64,000 bases of DNA, from contig NZ_JAGGKC010000002.1 in the NCBI RefSeq assembly GCF_017873395.1, forward strand, positions 124,001 to 188,000, in the 5' to 3' direction. Source of the DNA: Youngiibacter multivorans. Its GTDB lineage: Bacteria > Bacillota > Clostridia > Clostridiales > Clostridiaceae. The position numbers were made by a program, and so were the translations under genes. The notes below the pieces were generated by a model. That model was not told where the DNA came from. It searched no databases and saw only the letters and a list, made by a program, of their open reading frames with translations. Positions 41,244 through 50,626 of this stretch are shown here, one piece after another (the stretch's first letter is position 1; every line of letters starts with the position of its first letter).

Positions 41244-42170
41244 ATGGAAATAAGGGAAAAGATACTTAAGCTAAAGGCTGAGAAGGATGCTGTAATCCTC
41301 GCCCATTACTATGTGCCGGGAGATGTGCAGGAGGTCGCCGACTTTGTCGGAGACTCTTATTATCTGAGCAAAGTGGCATCCGAGGCTAAGGAAAGCGTGA
41401 TCGTATTCTGCGGAGTCAATTTCATGGGAGAAAGCGCCAAGATGCTGAATCCAGACAAGAAGGTAATAATGCCTGACCTGAAGGCTGACTGCCCGATGGC
41501 TCATATGGCTACAGTGGAAGGCATCGAGGCAGCAAGAAGAAATCATGAGGACCTGGCAGTGGTATGCTACATCAATTCGACTGCGGAAATCAAGGCCCAC
41601 TCAGATGTCTGTGTTACCTCCTCCAATGCATTGTCAGTTGTCAGTGCTCTTCCTCAGAAGAACATATACTTCATACCGGACCAGAACCTCGGAAGATACA
41701 TTTCAAGGCTTGTCCCTGAGAAAAACTTCATATTCAACGACGGTTACTGCCACGTCCATACTTCGATAAAGAAGGATGACCTGCTGAAGAAAAAGGCGGA
41801 GTTGCCAAAAGCAAAGGTAGCTTCCCATCCTGAATGCAGGGAGGAGATACTTGAACTATCTGACTTCGTTGGAAGCACCTCGGATATCATCAAATATGTC
41901 GAAAAGACAGATGCCGAGGACTTTCTCATATGCACAGAAACAGGAATATTCCATGCGCTTGAAAAAGTAGGCAAGGGTAAAAGGTTCCATGCAGTATCAG
42001 GAAGCCAAATTTGTCCTGACATGAAGCTGAACACTCTGGAAAAGTTGCTTCACGCGCTTGAAACGCTTGATAACGAGCTTCACATGGATGAAGCACTCAT
42101 GAAGAAAGGCCTTCAGCCCCTTGAACTTATGCTGAAGCTTGCAGACAGGAAGAAAAATGAAGGAGTATGA
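41244..42170 (+). CDS. nadA: Quinolinate synthase A
   Basis: 308 residues. Condenses iminoaspartate with dihydroxyacetone phosphate to quinolinate on a 4Fe-4S cluster. Recognised from AHYYVPGDVQEVADFVGDS (about 20-38), FCGVNFMGESAKML (cluster Cys), the ETGIFHAL and SGSQICPDMK segments. The ATG at 41244 after AAGGAG is used. First gene of the NAD de novo operon; its 3' end overlaps nadB by 14 bases. Confidence 0.96.
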   Translation: MEIREKILKLKAEKDAVILAHYYVPGDVQEVADFVGDSYYLSKVASEAKESVIVFCGVNFMGESAKMLNPDKKVIMPDLKADCPMAHMATVEGIEAARRNHEDLAVVCYINSTAEIKAHSDVCVTSSNALSVVSALPQKNIYFIPDQNLGRYISRLVPEKNFIFNDGYCHVHTSIKKDDLLKKKAELPKAKVASHPECREEILELSDFVGSTSDIIKYVEKTDAEDFLICTETGIFHALEKVGKGKRFHAVSGSQICPDMKLNTLEKLLHALETLDNELHMDEALMKKGLQPLELMLKLADRKKNEGV

Positions 42171-43440
42171 TGTCATAATTGTAGGCACTGGAGTATCAGG
42201 TCTCTTTGCGGCACTCAACCTCTCAAGGGACAGGAAGATACTTATCATAACAAAAGGCAAAATGGACCAGAGCGATTCTAACCTTGCCCAGGGTGGAATC
42301 TGCGTCCAGCTGGATGACGAGGATCACGACATCTTCATGGAGGATACACTGAAGGCAGGTCACTACGAGAACAGCCGGGAAGCTGTTGATGTCATGATAA
42401 GGGGTTCCAGGGAGGTTATTGACGACCTTGTGAGGCTTGGAGTCGAATTTGACAAGGAAGATGGTATATATTCCTATACAAGGGAAGGCGCTCACAGCAG
42501 GGCAAGGATACTGCACTGCAAGGATACGACAGGAAGGGAGATCAACAGCACTCTGCTTGAAAAAGTGCTTGGACTTAAGAATGTTGAGATACTTGAGGAC
42601 ACTACACTTGTTGACATACTGGCAAAGGATGGCAGGTGCTACGGCATAGTAGCGAGGACATCAGACCAGATACTCAGGAACATTTATGCGCAGGTCACTA
42701 TCCTGGCTACCGGAGGCATAGGAGGCCTATTCAAGAAGTCCACCAATTATCCTCATCTGACAGGAGATGCCGTGGCTATCGCTCTAAAGCATGGGATAGT
42801 CGTCAAGGACATAGACTACATACAGATACACCCTACCGCCCTCTACACTGACAAGCCTGGCAGGGCATTCCTCATCTCAGAATCTGTCAGAGGTGAAGGT
42901 GCGGTACTTTTAAACAAGAGCGGTGAACGGTTCACTGACGAACTTCAGCCAAGGGATGTGGTGACAAAGAAGATACTCGAGCAGATGGAGAAGGATGACA
43001 TGCCATATGTGAGGCTTTGCCTGAAGGACCATGTCAAGGCAGATATCAGGGAAAGGTTCCCGAACATATACGAGCATTGCCTGAAGGAGGGCTTCGACAT
43101 TACCAGGGAGTGCATTCCCGTGGTCCCGGCCCAGCACTACTTCATGGGCGGGCTTGAGGTAAACCTTGATTCCAGGACCTCCATGGCTAATCTCTACGCT
43201 GTCGGAGAGACTAGCTGCAACGGTGTTCATGGCAGAAACCGCCTTGCCAGCAACTCACTGCTTGAAAGCCTGGTATTCAGCAAGAGGGCAGCACTTGACA
43301 TCGAAAAAAACTGGAAAATGACAGACCACCCTGATTTTCCTGAGCCTAAATATCCTGAAAAGAACAGGATGGCAGAGGATGACAAAAGGATGATACTAGA
43401 GGAGATACGAAAGGAAGAGGAAAATGCAGAAGAACATTGA
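42157..43440 (+). CDS. nadB: L-aspartate oxidase
   Basis: 427 residues, FAD-dependent. GTGVSGLFAALN (about 9-20) is the FAD loop; SNLAQGGICVQL, HSRARILHC, GRNRLASNSLLES and the succinate-dehydrogenase-type active site are present. Makes iminoaspartate for NadA; in an anaerobe fumarate would be the electron acceptor. It is about 100 residues shorter than E. coli NadB because the C-terminal helical domain is lacking, as in other clostridial NadB. Overlaps nadC by 17 bases. Confidence 0.94.
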   Translation: MKEYDVIIVGTGVSGLFAALNLSRDRKILIITKGKMDQSDSNLAQGGICVQLDDEDHDIFMEDTLKAGHYENSREAVDVMIRGSREVIDDLVRLGVEFDKEDGIYSYTREGAHSRARILHCKDTTGREINSTLLEKVLGLKNVEILEDTTLVDILAKDGRCYGIVARTSDQILRNIYAQVTILATGGIGGLFKKSTNYPHLTGDAVAIALKHGIVVKDIDYIQIHPTALYTDKPGRAFLISESVRGEGAVLLNKSGERFTDELQPRDVVTKKILEQMEKDDMPYVRLCLKDHVKADIRERFPNIYEHCLKEGFDITRECIPVVPAQHYFMGGLEVNLDSRTSMANLYAVGETSCNGVHGRNRLASNSLLESLVFSKRAALDIEKNWKMTDHPDFPEPKYPEKNRMAEDDKRMILEEIRKEEENAEEH

Positions 43441-44269
43441 TGACCTTATTCTTGCAGCACTAAAGGAGGACATACCCTCCGAAGACATTTCGACCAATTC
43501 AGTGATAAAAAGATATACGCGGGGAAAAGCCTCCCTAATCTGCAAGCAGGACGGGATAATCGCAGGCCTCAAGGTTTTTGAAAGGGTATTCGCTCTTCTG
43601 GACGGCACCACAAGATGCAAATTTACTGTAAATGACGGTGACAAGGTCAGCAAAGGTCAGACATTGGGAGAAGTAGAGGGAGACATCCGGGTCATACTTT
43701 CCGGCGAAAGGACAGCTCTCAATTACCTTCAGAGGATGAGCGGCATAGCAACACATACCAGGAAGATCGCTGACCTTCTGAAGGGAAGCAAAATTAAGCT
43801 TCTTGACACCAGAAAGACCACTCCCAACAACAGGATTTTCGAGAAATATGCCGTGAAGGTCGGAGGAGGCTACAACCATAGGTTCAGCCTTTCAGACGGT
43901 GTAATGCTCAAGGATAACCACATCGCAGCTGCTGGCGGAGTGAAGAATGCTGTGGAAATGGCCAGGGAGTATGCATCCTTTGTCCACAGGATAGAGGTAG
44001 AGGTCGAAAATTTCGAAATGCTTGCAGAAGCACTTGAAGCCGGAGCAGACATCATCATGCTTGACAACATGAGCCCCGAGGACATGAAAAAGGCAGTCGG
44101 GATTGTCAATGGCCGGGCACTGATCGAAAGCTCCGGAAACCTCACAGAGGAAAACATACCGAATCTCATTAATCTTGGCGTAGATTTCATTTCCTCTGGC
44201 GCTCTCACCTATTCTTCGTCTATACTTGACTTATCACTAAAGAACCTTGAAAGGATACCATTAAAATGA
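43424..44269 (+). CDS. nadC: Nicotinate-nucleotide pyrophosphorylase (carboxylating)
   Basis: 281 residues, usual length. Turns quinolinate and PRPP into nicotinate mononucleotide and CO2. Motifs: SGERTALNYLQRMSGIATHT (quinolinate binding), DTRKTTP, KVGGGYNHRF, D-G-V-M-L-K-D-N-H and the D/E of LDNMSPEDM. Overlaps niaR by four bases. Confidence 0.97.
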   Translation: MQKNIDDLILAALKEDIPSEDISTNSVIKRYTRGKASLICKQDGIIAGLKVFERVFALLDGTTRCKFTVNDGDKVSKGQTLGEVEGDIRVILSGERTALNYLQRMSGIATHTRKIADLLKGSKIKLLDTRKTTPNNRIFEKYAVKVGGGYNHRFSLSDGVMLKDNHIAAAGGVKNAVEMAREYASFVHRIEVEVENFEMLAEALEAGADIIMLDNMSPEDMKKAVGIVNGRALIESSGNLTEENIPNLINLGVDFISSGALTYSSSILDLSLKNLERIPLK

Positions 44270-44772
44270 ATGGAGAAGATAGAAGAAAAAGTATCATCGA
44301 GCATCTGAAGTCTAGCAGCGAACCCCTTTCAGGCTCGCAGCTGGCAAAGCTCCTCGATGTCAGCCGCCAGGTCATTGTTCAGGATATGGCTCTGCTTCGC
44401 GCGACAAACCATGAAATCATCGCGACAAGCACGGGTTATGTGCTGCAGGCAGGAGGCAGGTATCAGAGGATCATACATGTGGCTCATCATGACGACAGCA
44501 TCCTGGATGAGCTCTATGCCATAGTTGACCTGGGCGGGCGGGTCCTGGACGTGAGGGTTGAACATAAGGTATACGGAAGCATATCAGCCGAGCTCTCCAT
44601 AAAGTCCAGGAAGGACGCAAAGAAGCTCATGGACGACATTGCTTCAGGAAAAAGTTCCCCATTAAAGAACCTAACCCATGATGACCACTACCACCTGATC
44701 GAGGCAGACAGTGAAGAGGACCTTGATGCAATAGTAAATGAGCTCAAGGCAAAGGGATATCTGATGGACTGA
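44266..44772 (+). CDS. niaR: NiaR (YrxA) nicotinate-responsive repressor
   Basis: 168 residues. N-terminal helix-turn-helix (SGSQLAKLLDVSRQVIVQDM, about 24-43) plus the 3H domain with its three conserved His patches (VAHHDDS, VEHKVYGS, THDDHYHLIE), which bind a metal ion and niacin. Niacin-bound NiaR represses NAD synthesis and niacin uptake genes. Autogenous control fits its place as the last gene behind the operator at 41169. Confidence 0.94.
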   Translation: MNGEDRRKSIIEHLKSSSEPLSGSQLAKLLDVSRQVIVQDMALLRATNHEIIATSTGYVLQAGGRYQRIIHVAHHDDSILDELYAIVDLGGRVLDVRVEHKVYGSISAELSIKSRKDAKKLMDDIASGKSSPLKNLTHDDHYHLIEADSEEDLDAIVNELKAKGYLMD

Positions 44773-44802
44773 AAGAAGGCAATCGTGCGATTGCCTTCTT
44801 TC
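44771..44802. terminator. Terminator of the nad operon
   Basis: GAAAGAAGGCAATCG-TG-CGATTGCCTTCTTTC, a 15-bp perfect stem between convergent niaR and flavodoxin genes. Confidence 0.9.
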
Positions 44803-44860
44803 AATGCTTATTCCATTATTTCAGCTTTAACGTAAAAATGTGCTGATTTAGGTACTTCTC

Positions 44861-45331
44861 CTAAAGCTTGCTGACAATCTCCTCAGCCCAGGCCTTTGCC
44901 CTTTCTGTCTCCCCAGGGAGGACAGGTCCTTCCTTTCCTTGAACCATGAAGGTCTCCCCTGCCAGGATCCTGGCACCCTTCTTCTCAAGCGCTTCTGCAA
45001 GCTTCGGTGAAGCATGTCCGAAGAATTTTACAACTTTTTTGGTTATGAAGCCCTGCCCTTCTTCAGGCATGCTTGTGTCAAATACCGCAGCATCGAGTCC
45101 TGAAAGCGATCCCTCAGGAAGCCTTTCCAGAAGCTCCTTGAACTCTTCTGTATATCTGCCTCCATGGGTGGGCGTCCCGAAAAATACAAGATCAGCCCCT
45201 TCGAGGTCATGAAGATTGAGCTCTGATGCCCTCATCAGTCTCTCATCATGTCCGGCAACAGCTTCACGCAGAGCAAATGCAATCTTCTCAGTATTTCCAT
45301 AGACTGAATCGTAGACAATAAGTATCCTCAT
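44861..45331 (-). CDS. Flavodoxin-family protein
   Basis: 156 residues, short-chain flavodoxin fold. FMN phosphate loop YDSVYGNTEKI (residues 7-17), then FFGTPTHGGRYTEEF for the isoalloxazine loop. Carries low-potential electrons; resembles the flavodoxin domain of FprA-type proteins. GGAGG before the ATG. Divergent from gpx. Confidence 0.9.
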   Translation of the reverse strand: MRILIVYDSVYGNTEKIAFALREAVAGHDERLMRASELNLHDLEGADLVFFGTPTHGGRYTEEFKELLERLPEGSLSGLDAAVFDTSMPEEGQGFITKKVVKFFGHASPKLAEALEKKGARILAGETFMVQGKEGPVLPGETERAKAWAEEIVSKL

Positions 45332-45414
45332 ACCAGGCCTCCAGATTCGATAGATTTTGTTAATCTAAATATACCACAAAATAAGATATTTTTTTAATTT
45401 GTATAAAATTCAAT

Positions 45415-45443
45415 TTGACAAAATTGTTTTTCTTGGTTATATT
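45415..45443 (+). promoter_or_regulatory. Promoter of gpx
   Basis: TTGACA, 17 bases, TATATT: near-consensus sigma-A promoter, 36 bases before the ATG. Confidence 0.75.
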
Positions 45444-45478
45444 GTTATTAAGATAAAAATTAAGCAAGAGGTGCAAGA

Positions 45479-45955
45479 ATGAACGTACATGATTTCAGCG
45501 CAATAGACATAGACGGAGTTAACCAGGACCTTTCACAGTACAAGGGAAAGGTAATGCTTATAGTCAATACAGCAAGCAAATGCGGATTCACACCGCAGTA
45601 TGAGGGTCTTGAAAAGCTCTATACAAAGCATGAGGATAAAGGACTAGTCATACTCGGTTTCCCATGCAACCAGTTCAAGAGCCAGGAACCGGGTGATGAG
45701 AAGGACATAAAGAACTTCTGCGAAATCAACTATGGAGTATCCTTCCCCATGTTTGCAAAGGTAGATGTCAACGGCGACGATACCCATGAACTTTTCAAAT
45801 ACCTTAAAAGCGAGACTAAGGGACTTCTTGGAGAATCAGTCAAATGGAATTTCACCAAGTTCCTGGTTGACAAGGATGGCCGCGTGATAAGAAGATATGC
45901 CCCTACAGTAGAACCGCTTTCAATAGAGAACGATATACTGGAGCTGCTTGGCTAG
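45479..45955 (+). CDS. gpx: Thioredoxin-dependent glutathione-peroxidase-like peroxidase
   Basis: 158 residues. Peroxidatic Cys at C35 in NTASKCGFT (a Cys, not selenocysteine), FPCNQF, resolving-type Cys in FCEINYGVSFP (C81) and W-N-F-T-K-F. The Cys-x-x... arrangement is that of thioredoxin-dependent GPx as in yeast and plants, so it likely reduces organic peroxides with thioredoxin. Strong promoter and GAGGTG site; monocistronic. Confidence 0.92.
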   Translation: MNVHDFSAIDIDGVNQDLSQYKGKVMLIVNTASKCGFTPQYEGLEKLYTKHEDKGLVILGFPCNQFKSQEPGDEKDIKNFCEINYGVSFPMFAKVDVNGDDTHELFKYLKSETKGLLGESVKWNFTKFLVDKDGRVIRRYAPTVEPLSIENDILELLG

Positions 45956-46006
45956 TTAAGCAAACTGGCACTCCTTCAATCGAATAAATTCCATCAGAAC
46001 ATAAAC

Positions 46007-46048
46007 AGACCACGTGTGAAAGAATATGAATTCTTATACACGTGGTCT
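46007..46048. terminator. Terminator after gpx
   Basis: AGACCACGTGT and ACACGTGGTCT pair perfectly, followed by TTATG; shared with the convergent maturase gene. Confidence 0.8.
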
Positions 46049-46081
46049 TTATGATTCTCTTAAATAGAACTTAAGGTGATG

Positions 46082-47191
46082 TCATATGAGCCTTCCTGAA
46101 ATCTCGAGAAGCCTATCGTAGGTTCTTGCGAAGAACTCCTTGTTGGCATCGCAATAATAATTCAGAGGCGCATCCCCATCCTGATGAACCCGATCCCGCC
46201 TGCAGCCGTTTCTGCAGAGTAAATGGAACCTACAGCTCCTGCATTTATCAGGGACAATCGCAGAGCTTGTTATGAATGTCTGGCAATTTCCAGATTCAAA
46301 CATCTCCTTTAGAGAATCCGTGCATATGTTTCCAAGCCTATGACTGTCAAGCACATAGAAATCGCATGGGTAGACTTCTCCATCACCCTCGATCACATAC
46401 TGGCAGGTGCATGCTCCAGACATACTGCATGATTCGGGTGAATGCCCCTTTATCATACCGACCAGGTTCTCAAAGTATCTTATGCTAACATAATCATCTC
46501 TTATCAGATCCCTGTACCAGAGGTCAAAAAGATTTGACAAGAAAATCGAGTAATTGAGTGGAGAGAGGTTGTCATTTGAACTTCCTTTTTCACTTCCTTG
46601 CGGTTCCAGGTAAGGTATGAACTGAAGATGCCTGAATCCCTGTCTTTTAAGAAACTCGTAGTTCTTCGTAACATGCCTTGCTGAGGGGCCTGTCACAACG
46701 CTCAGAATGTTGAAGTCGACTCTATATTCCTTAAGAAATCTTGCAGCCTTCATGACAGCATTAAATGTCGGTTTCCCGAAATTGTCAATCCTGTTTTGGT
46801 TGTGCACCTCACTGCAACCATCTATAGATAATCCAACCAAAAAGCTATTTTTGTAGAAAAACTCTGCCCACTCCTTGTCAATCACGTAACCATTGGTCTG
46901 GATAGAGCATGAGACCCTGATGTTCCTGGTATTGTATCTCTTCACAAGTTCGATGAAATGTCTGTAGTAGTCAAGTCCGGCTAGCGTTGGTTCCCCACCC
47001 TGGAATGCGAAGCCACATGCCGATTCAGCCGCATCCAGCACCTTCCTTACAACGCATTCCAGCGTTTCATATGACATCATCCCGGTGAAAGGCGTTTCCC
47101 TCGAAGCAGATACGCTTTTGTAGAAACAGTATTTGCAATCCATGTTACAGGCTGAGGAAGCAGGCTTCAAAAGTACGTTTATTGATCTCAT
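46082..47191 (-). CDS. Anaerobic sulfatase-maturating enzyme (radical SAM)
   Basis: 369 residues. Radical-SAM C-x3-C-x2-C at C15, C19, C22 (SSACNMDCKYCFYK), then FAFQGGEPTL, and a C-terminal SPASM region with two auxiliary-cluster cysteine sets (CSMSGACTCQY...CDFY; CRSCRF..LCRNGCRRDR). It oxidises the active-site Cys or Ser of a sulfatase to formylglycine without oxygen. The sulfatase gene immediately upstream (77-base gap) is the obvious substrate. Third gene of the EIIC-sulfatase-maturase operon. Confidence 0.94.
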   Translation of the reverse strand: MRSINVLLKPASSACNMDCKYCFYKSVSASRETPFTGMMSYETLECVVRKVLDAAESACGFAFQGGEPTLAGLDYYRHFIELVKRYNTRNIRVSCSIQTNGYVIDKEWAEFFYKNSFLVGLSIDGCSEVHNQNRIDNFGKPTFNAVMKAARFLKEYRVDFNILSVVTGPSARHVTKNYEFLKRQGFRHLQFIPYLEPQGSEKGSSNDNLSPLNYSIFLSNLFDLWYRDLIRDDYVSIRYFENLVGMIKGHSPESCSMSGACTCQYVIEGDGEVYPCDFYVLDSHRLGNICTDSLKEMFESGNCQTFITSSAIVPDKCRSCRFHLLCRNGCRRDRVHQDGDAPLNYYCDANKEFFARTYDRLLEISGRLI

Positions 47192-47268
47192 GGTATCTCC
47201 AATCGAATTTTCATGGCCGCCAAGTAATCATCCTATGGCGGCCAATTTCACTCTTATCTTTCAGTTCC

Positions 47269-48765
47269 TTACCTTGCGTCCCTCTTCACCGGAACGAAGT
47301 CACCTGTCTCCATGTAGTATTGTAGTAGACGTGCCTTCATTTCAGTGAGCCTTTCAGAATATGCAGGGTCATCTATGGCATTTCTTAGCTCCATAGGGTC
47401 TTTGTCAAGGTCATAAAGTTCATCCTTCTCATAAAGCCGGTATGTGTACTTCAGGTTACCCATTCGTATCATGCATGCCTTCGTGTGCTGCGGACCCTCC
47501 TCGCATTGGGTGCTAAGCCTGGGCCAGTAATGCGACTTGGGTCCGTGCCCGCCTTCCATCGCCTGCACCTCACCATGCAGCCTTCCACCCTCGCAGAATA
47601 CAGCGTCCTTGTGTTCGTCATCACCATTGAAGGTATGAATAAGCGACTTCCCGAATTGCGTATATCCAAGGTCTATACCCGCTATTTCAGAAATCGTTGC
47701 AGGCAGGTCAAGAAGCTCTACCAATGCCGGTGATATCCTGGATTTTACATTGTAGCTTGCTGATGGTTTCACAATCAGTGGGATGTTCGATATTGGGTCT
47801 TCAAAACAGTTCTGCACCTTCTCGACTATTCCATAGTCTCCTGTGTAATCTCCGTGGTCACTGAACACAAAGATGCTCGTTTCATCATAAAGTCCTGAAG
47901 CCTTCAGTTTGTCGCTTATAATGCCGTAGTGCTCGTCAAATTGCGAAACCATGGCAAGGTATGTGGCTCTCAGCTCGTCGTACTTCTGATCTGTCCAGCT
48001 CTTGAGCTCTTGTTTCTCCCTAATTCCATAGAGCATACCCGGCTTGTCCTTCAGCTTTTCTACATCTGGACGTTTTTCTGGCAACTTCGTCCTGTCAATC
48101 ATGCTGTACCACGGATCACTGCATACATACGGCGGATGCGGATAGATCAGCGATATATAAAGCAGGAAAGGCTTCTCGCTTCCCTCCTTTGTCCTTCTGT
48201 CAATGTAGTCAAGGGCGCTCTGAATACAGTTGTAGTCAAACCCCTGTTCGGCAAGCTCAGAATCCTGTCTTCCGAGATAGAATGAATATGGTGAAACATC
48301 CTTCATGAATTCCGGTCTTGTGAAACCTTTCATGTAGTCCCCTGACTGCTTGAAGAAGGAGCTCTCACTCAAACCTTCGGGATTCACCCTGTTCAACTGG
48401 TCCAGCCCGTTATAGAATTCATCGCAGTACTCTGTTTTTGGCATTCCAGATGGCAGGACATCATTCCTGCCTATCCATATGACCTCATATCCGTTCTGTT
48501 TCATCTTCCTCAGGATGTTCTCCTCATCCTCGCGCTGCAAGAAATGCATTGTTCTGTGACCAGTGGTATGAGGGTAAAGGCCTGTAAGGAAGCTGCACCT
48601 TGATGGGACACATACAGGATTCTGACAATATGCGTTCTCGAAGGAAATCCCCTCTTTCGCAAGCTTGTCAAGGTTTGGAGTTATTGATGCCGTGTTCCCC
48701 ATATGCGCCAGTGAATCACTTCTCATCTGGTCGGCTACGAAGAGCACGATGTTTTTCTTGTTCAT
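47269..48765 (-). CDS. Sulfatase (Cys-type, formylglycine)
   Basis: 498 residues, cytoplasmic (no signal peptide). Metal ligand D12 in VADQMRSDSL, formylglycine site C52-V-P-S-R in PVCVPSRCSFLTGLYPHT, and FVFSDHGDYTGDYG for the late metal site. It cleaves a sulfate ester from a substrate brought in by the PTS permease, since the enzyme is inside the cell. AAGGAGG upstream of ATG. The substrate is likely a sulfated sugar. Confidence 0.93.
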   Translation of the reverse strand: MNKKNIVLFVADQMRSDSLAHMGNTASITPNLDKLAKEGISFENAYCQNPVCVPSRCSFLTGLYPHTTGHRTMHFLQREDEENILRKMKQNGYEVIWIGRNDVLPSGMPKTEYCDEFYNGLDQLNRVNPEGLSESSFFKQSGDYMKGFTRPEFMKDVSPYSFYLGRQDSELAEQGFDYNCIQSALDYIDRRTKEGSEKPFLLYISLIYPHPPYVCSDPWYSMIDRTKLPEKRPDVEKLKDKPGMLYGIREKQELKSWTDQKYDELRATYLAMVSQFDEHYGIISDKLKASGLYDETSIFVFSDHGDYTGDYGIVEKVQNCFEDPISNIPLIVKPSASYNVKSRISPALVELLDLPATISEIAGIDLGYTQFGKSLIHTFNGDDEHKDAVFCEGGRLHGEVQAMEGGHGPKSHYWPRLSTQCEEGPQHTKACMIRMGNLKYTYRLYEKDELYDLDKDPMELRNAIDDPAYSERLTEMKARLLQYYMETGDFVPVKRDAR

Positions 48766-48802
48766 GTTTCCTCCTTGGTTTTGCTTCGGTTATTATTCCA
48801 GC

Positions 48803-50116
48803 CTATACTGTTACCTCAGCTTCCTCTTCCATTTCAACGCTCTCCGCCTTCAGCGCTTCTGCATCAAGAACTTTGAAGAAAGGAAGGTAGATTATGAATT
48901 GCACACCTACAAGCACTATCTGCCAGAGTGCCACCTTCCAGCCACCAGATAGGAATCCTGACATTATTACAGGGGTGCCAAGTGGTATTGCCATCCCATT
49001 AAGCCTTGGAAGTATCCCTGCAACAGTAAGCGCATATGAGAGTCCGAAGGTAGCAATAGGCACGAGTATCATCGGAATCAAGGTTATGGTATTGAGCACA
49101 TATGGCAGGCCGAAGGTTATCGGCTCATTGATGCTGCAGAGTACACCTGGCAATGAAAGCTTCCCAAGGGTTCTGTACCTTTTGCTTCTGGCTACAAATG
49201 CCAGGCAAAGTGCTAATCCTATGCTCCCTCCTACACCACCAAGCGATGCGTATGTCAGCCACACCGACGGGGAGATTATGTTAGGAAGTGCAGTTCCTGC
49301 CGCAAATGCCGCAAGGTTCTCCAGGCCGGACTGTGCGTAGAGTATTGTTATGAATGGACCTACAACCATTCCTCCATGTATTCCGAAGAACCAAAGCGTG
49401 CTGCTCAAAAATATTAGAACAAAGAAGGTCATAGGGCTGGCACCCAACTTCATGAGCGGAGACTTTAGTAGTCCATATATGAACGAGTTGAAATCCCCGT
49501 ACTTGGTTATTGAGAAAAGGAACCTTACTACTGCAAAAAGAAAGCCAATGCAGAAGGCAGGTACAATCGCTGAAAACGACCTGGATATCATAGGAGGTAC
49601 GCTTTCAGGCATCTTGATGCCGATATTCCTGCTTATGAATATTCCATATATCGAAGGTACTACAAGTCCGAGAATCATTGCGCTGAAAAGGCCGGGAGCT
49701 CCGAGGTAGGTGGTAGGCAGAACCAATGAAGAAGCACCTGAATCGTTTTTCATAATCACCAGAGGGATCATGAGTAGAAACACCAACAGTGTCAGTATTC
49801 CGACTGTTACTGATTCCTTCGTATAACCCTTCTCATCTGCAAGGGCTCTGGCGATTGCAAATGAGGTGTACACTGCGAACATGTTGGTAGAAACGGCAGG
49901 TATGAGCATGAATATCGTCTTAAGACCAGTAGAGGTCACAAATTGCTGGTATGCCGGAATGTTAAAGCTTCCGATAAGCGTAAACAAAGCGCCTATGATA
50001 AGTACGGGGAGCAGTTCAGAGAACCCTCTTGTTATTGCTTTCAGATAAATGTTGTTTGATATTTTCACTGCGAATGGCAACAAATTTTCTTCTATGAATG
50101 CGGTCAATTTTTTCAT
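48803..50116 (-). CDS. PTS sugar permease EIIC, cellobiose/lactose family
   Basis: 437 residues, about 10 spans, CelB/LacE-type EIIC: FSELLPVLIIGALFTLIGSF near residue 35, GIHGGMVVGPF with the substrate His, and the active N-E-P-I-T-F-G-L-P motif (CSINEPITFGLP). It imports and phosphorylates a beta-linked disaccharide or sugar, but no EIIA or EIIB gene is adjacent, so those must come from elsewhere. ATG at 50116 behind GAGAGG. First gene of the operon with the sulfatase and its maturase. Confidence 0.94.
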   Translation of the reverse strand: MKKLTAFIEENLLPFAVKISNNIYLKAITRGFSELLPVLIIGALFTLIGSFNIPAYQQFVTSTGLKTIFMLIPAVSTNMFAVYTSFAIARALADEKGYTKESVTVGILTLLVFLLMIPLVIMKNDSGASSLVLPTTYLGAPGLFSAMILGLVVPSIYGIFISRNIGIKMPESVPPMISRSFSAIVPAFCIGFLFAVVRFLFSITKYGDFNSFIYGLLKSPLMKLGASPMTFFVLIFLSSTLWFFGIHGGMVVGPFITILYAQSGLENLAAFAAGTALPNIISPSVWLTYASLGGVGGSIGLALCLAFVARSKRYRTLGKLSLPGVLCSINEPITFGLPYVLNTITLIPMILVPIATFGLSYALTVAGILPRLNGMAIPLGTPVIMSGFLSGGWKVALWQIVLVGVQFIIYLPFFKVLDAEALKAESVEMEEEAEVTV

Positions 50117-50626
50117 TATTGATTTCCTCTCCATTCTTCTTCTGAAGTAAATACAGTGCGTTCATATTGTTGTGTAGCAACAGCAAATTTTACAGCTTGA
50201 ATCTTATCTGAACCGGAACTATTCAATCCGGAAAGCAAGGTATGAACCATTTACCGGACCGATGACCAAAGGTTTCAGCGATTCGGATTTTTTCAGATAT
50301 CTGGCCGGAGATTCTAATGGTGTTCAGACTATCTTTAGAAGAATAGTTAATCTTCTATCAATACCTGCATTGGAATCCTTTACTCAGTTATATCATCGAC
50401 CGGAATTTTTTGCAATAGTTTAATGGATAATTTTCCGTTATTTGATGCCAATATATTCCAATTCATCCATTCCCACTCTGTCCCAATGCTTTTCGAGGCA
50501 TATCATGATTTTTTCACATCATCAGGACATCCAAAGATTCAGAATGTATGATAGGATATATAATATACGTGATGTATTGTCTGTGAATTCTGCTATGCGT
50601 TACAGAAATGTGAGAGGATGAAGAAA
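50117..50626. other. Divergent regulatory region between EIIC operon and RpiR regulator
   Basis: About 510 bases with no gene that I recognise. It holds an inverted repeat CCGGA-9-TCCGG at 50213-50231 and further scattered CCGGA copies (near 50253, 50304 and 50400), which may be sites for the RpiR-type regulator. AT-rich on the right side, where the regulator promoter should lie. Confidence 0.4.
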
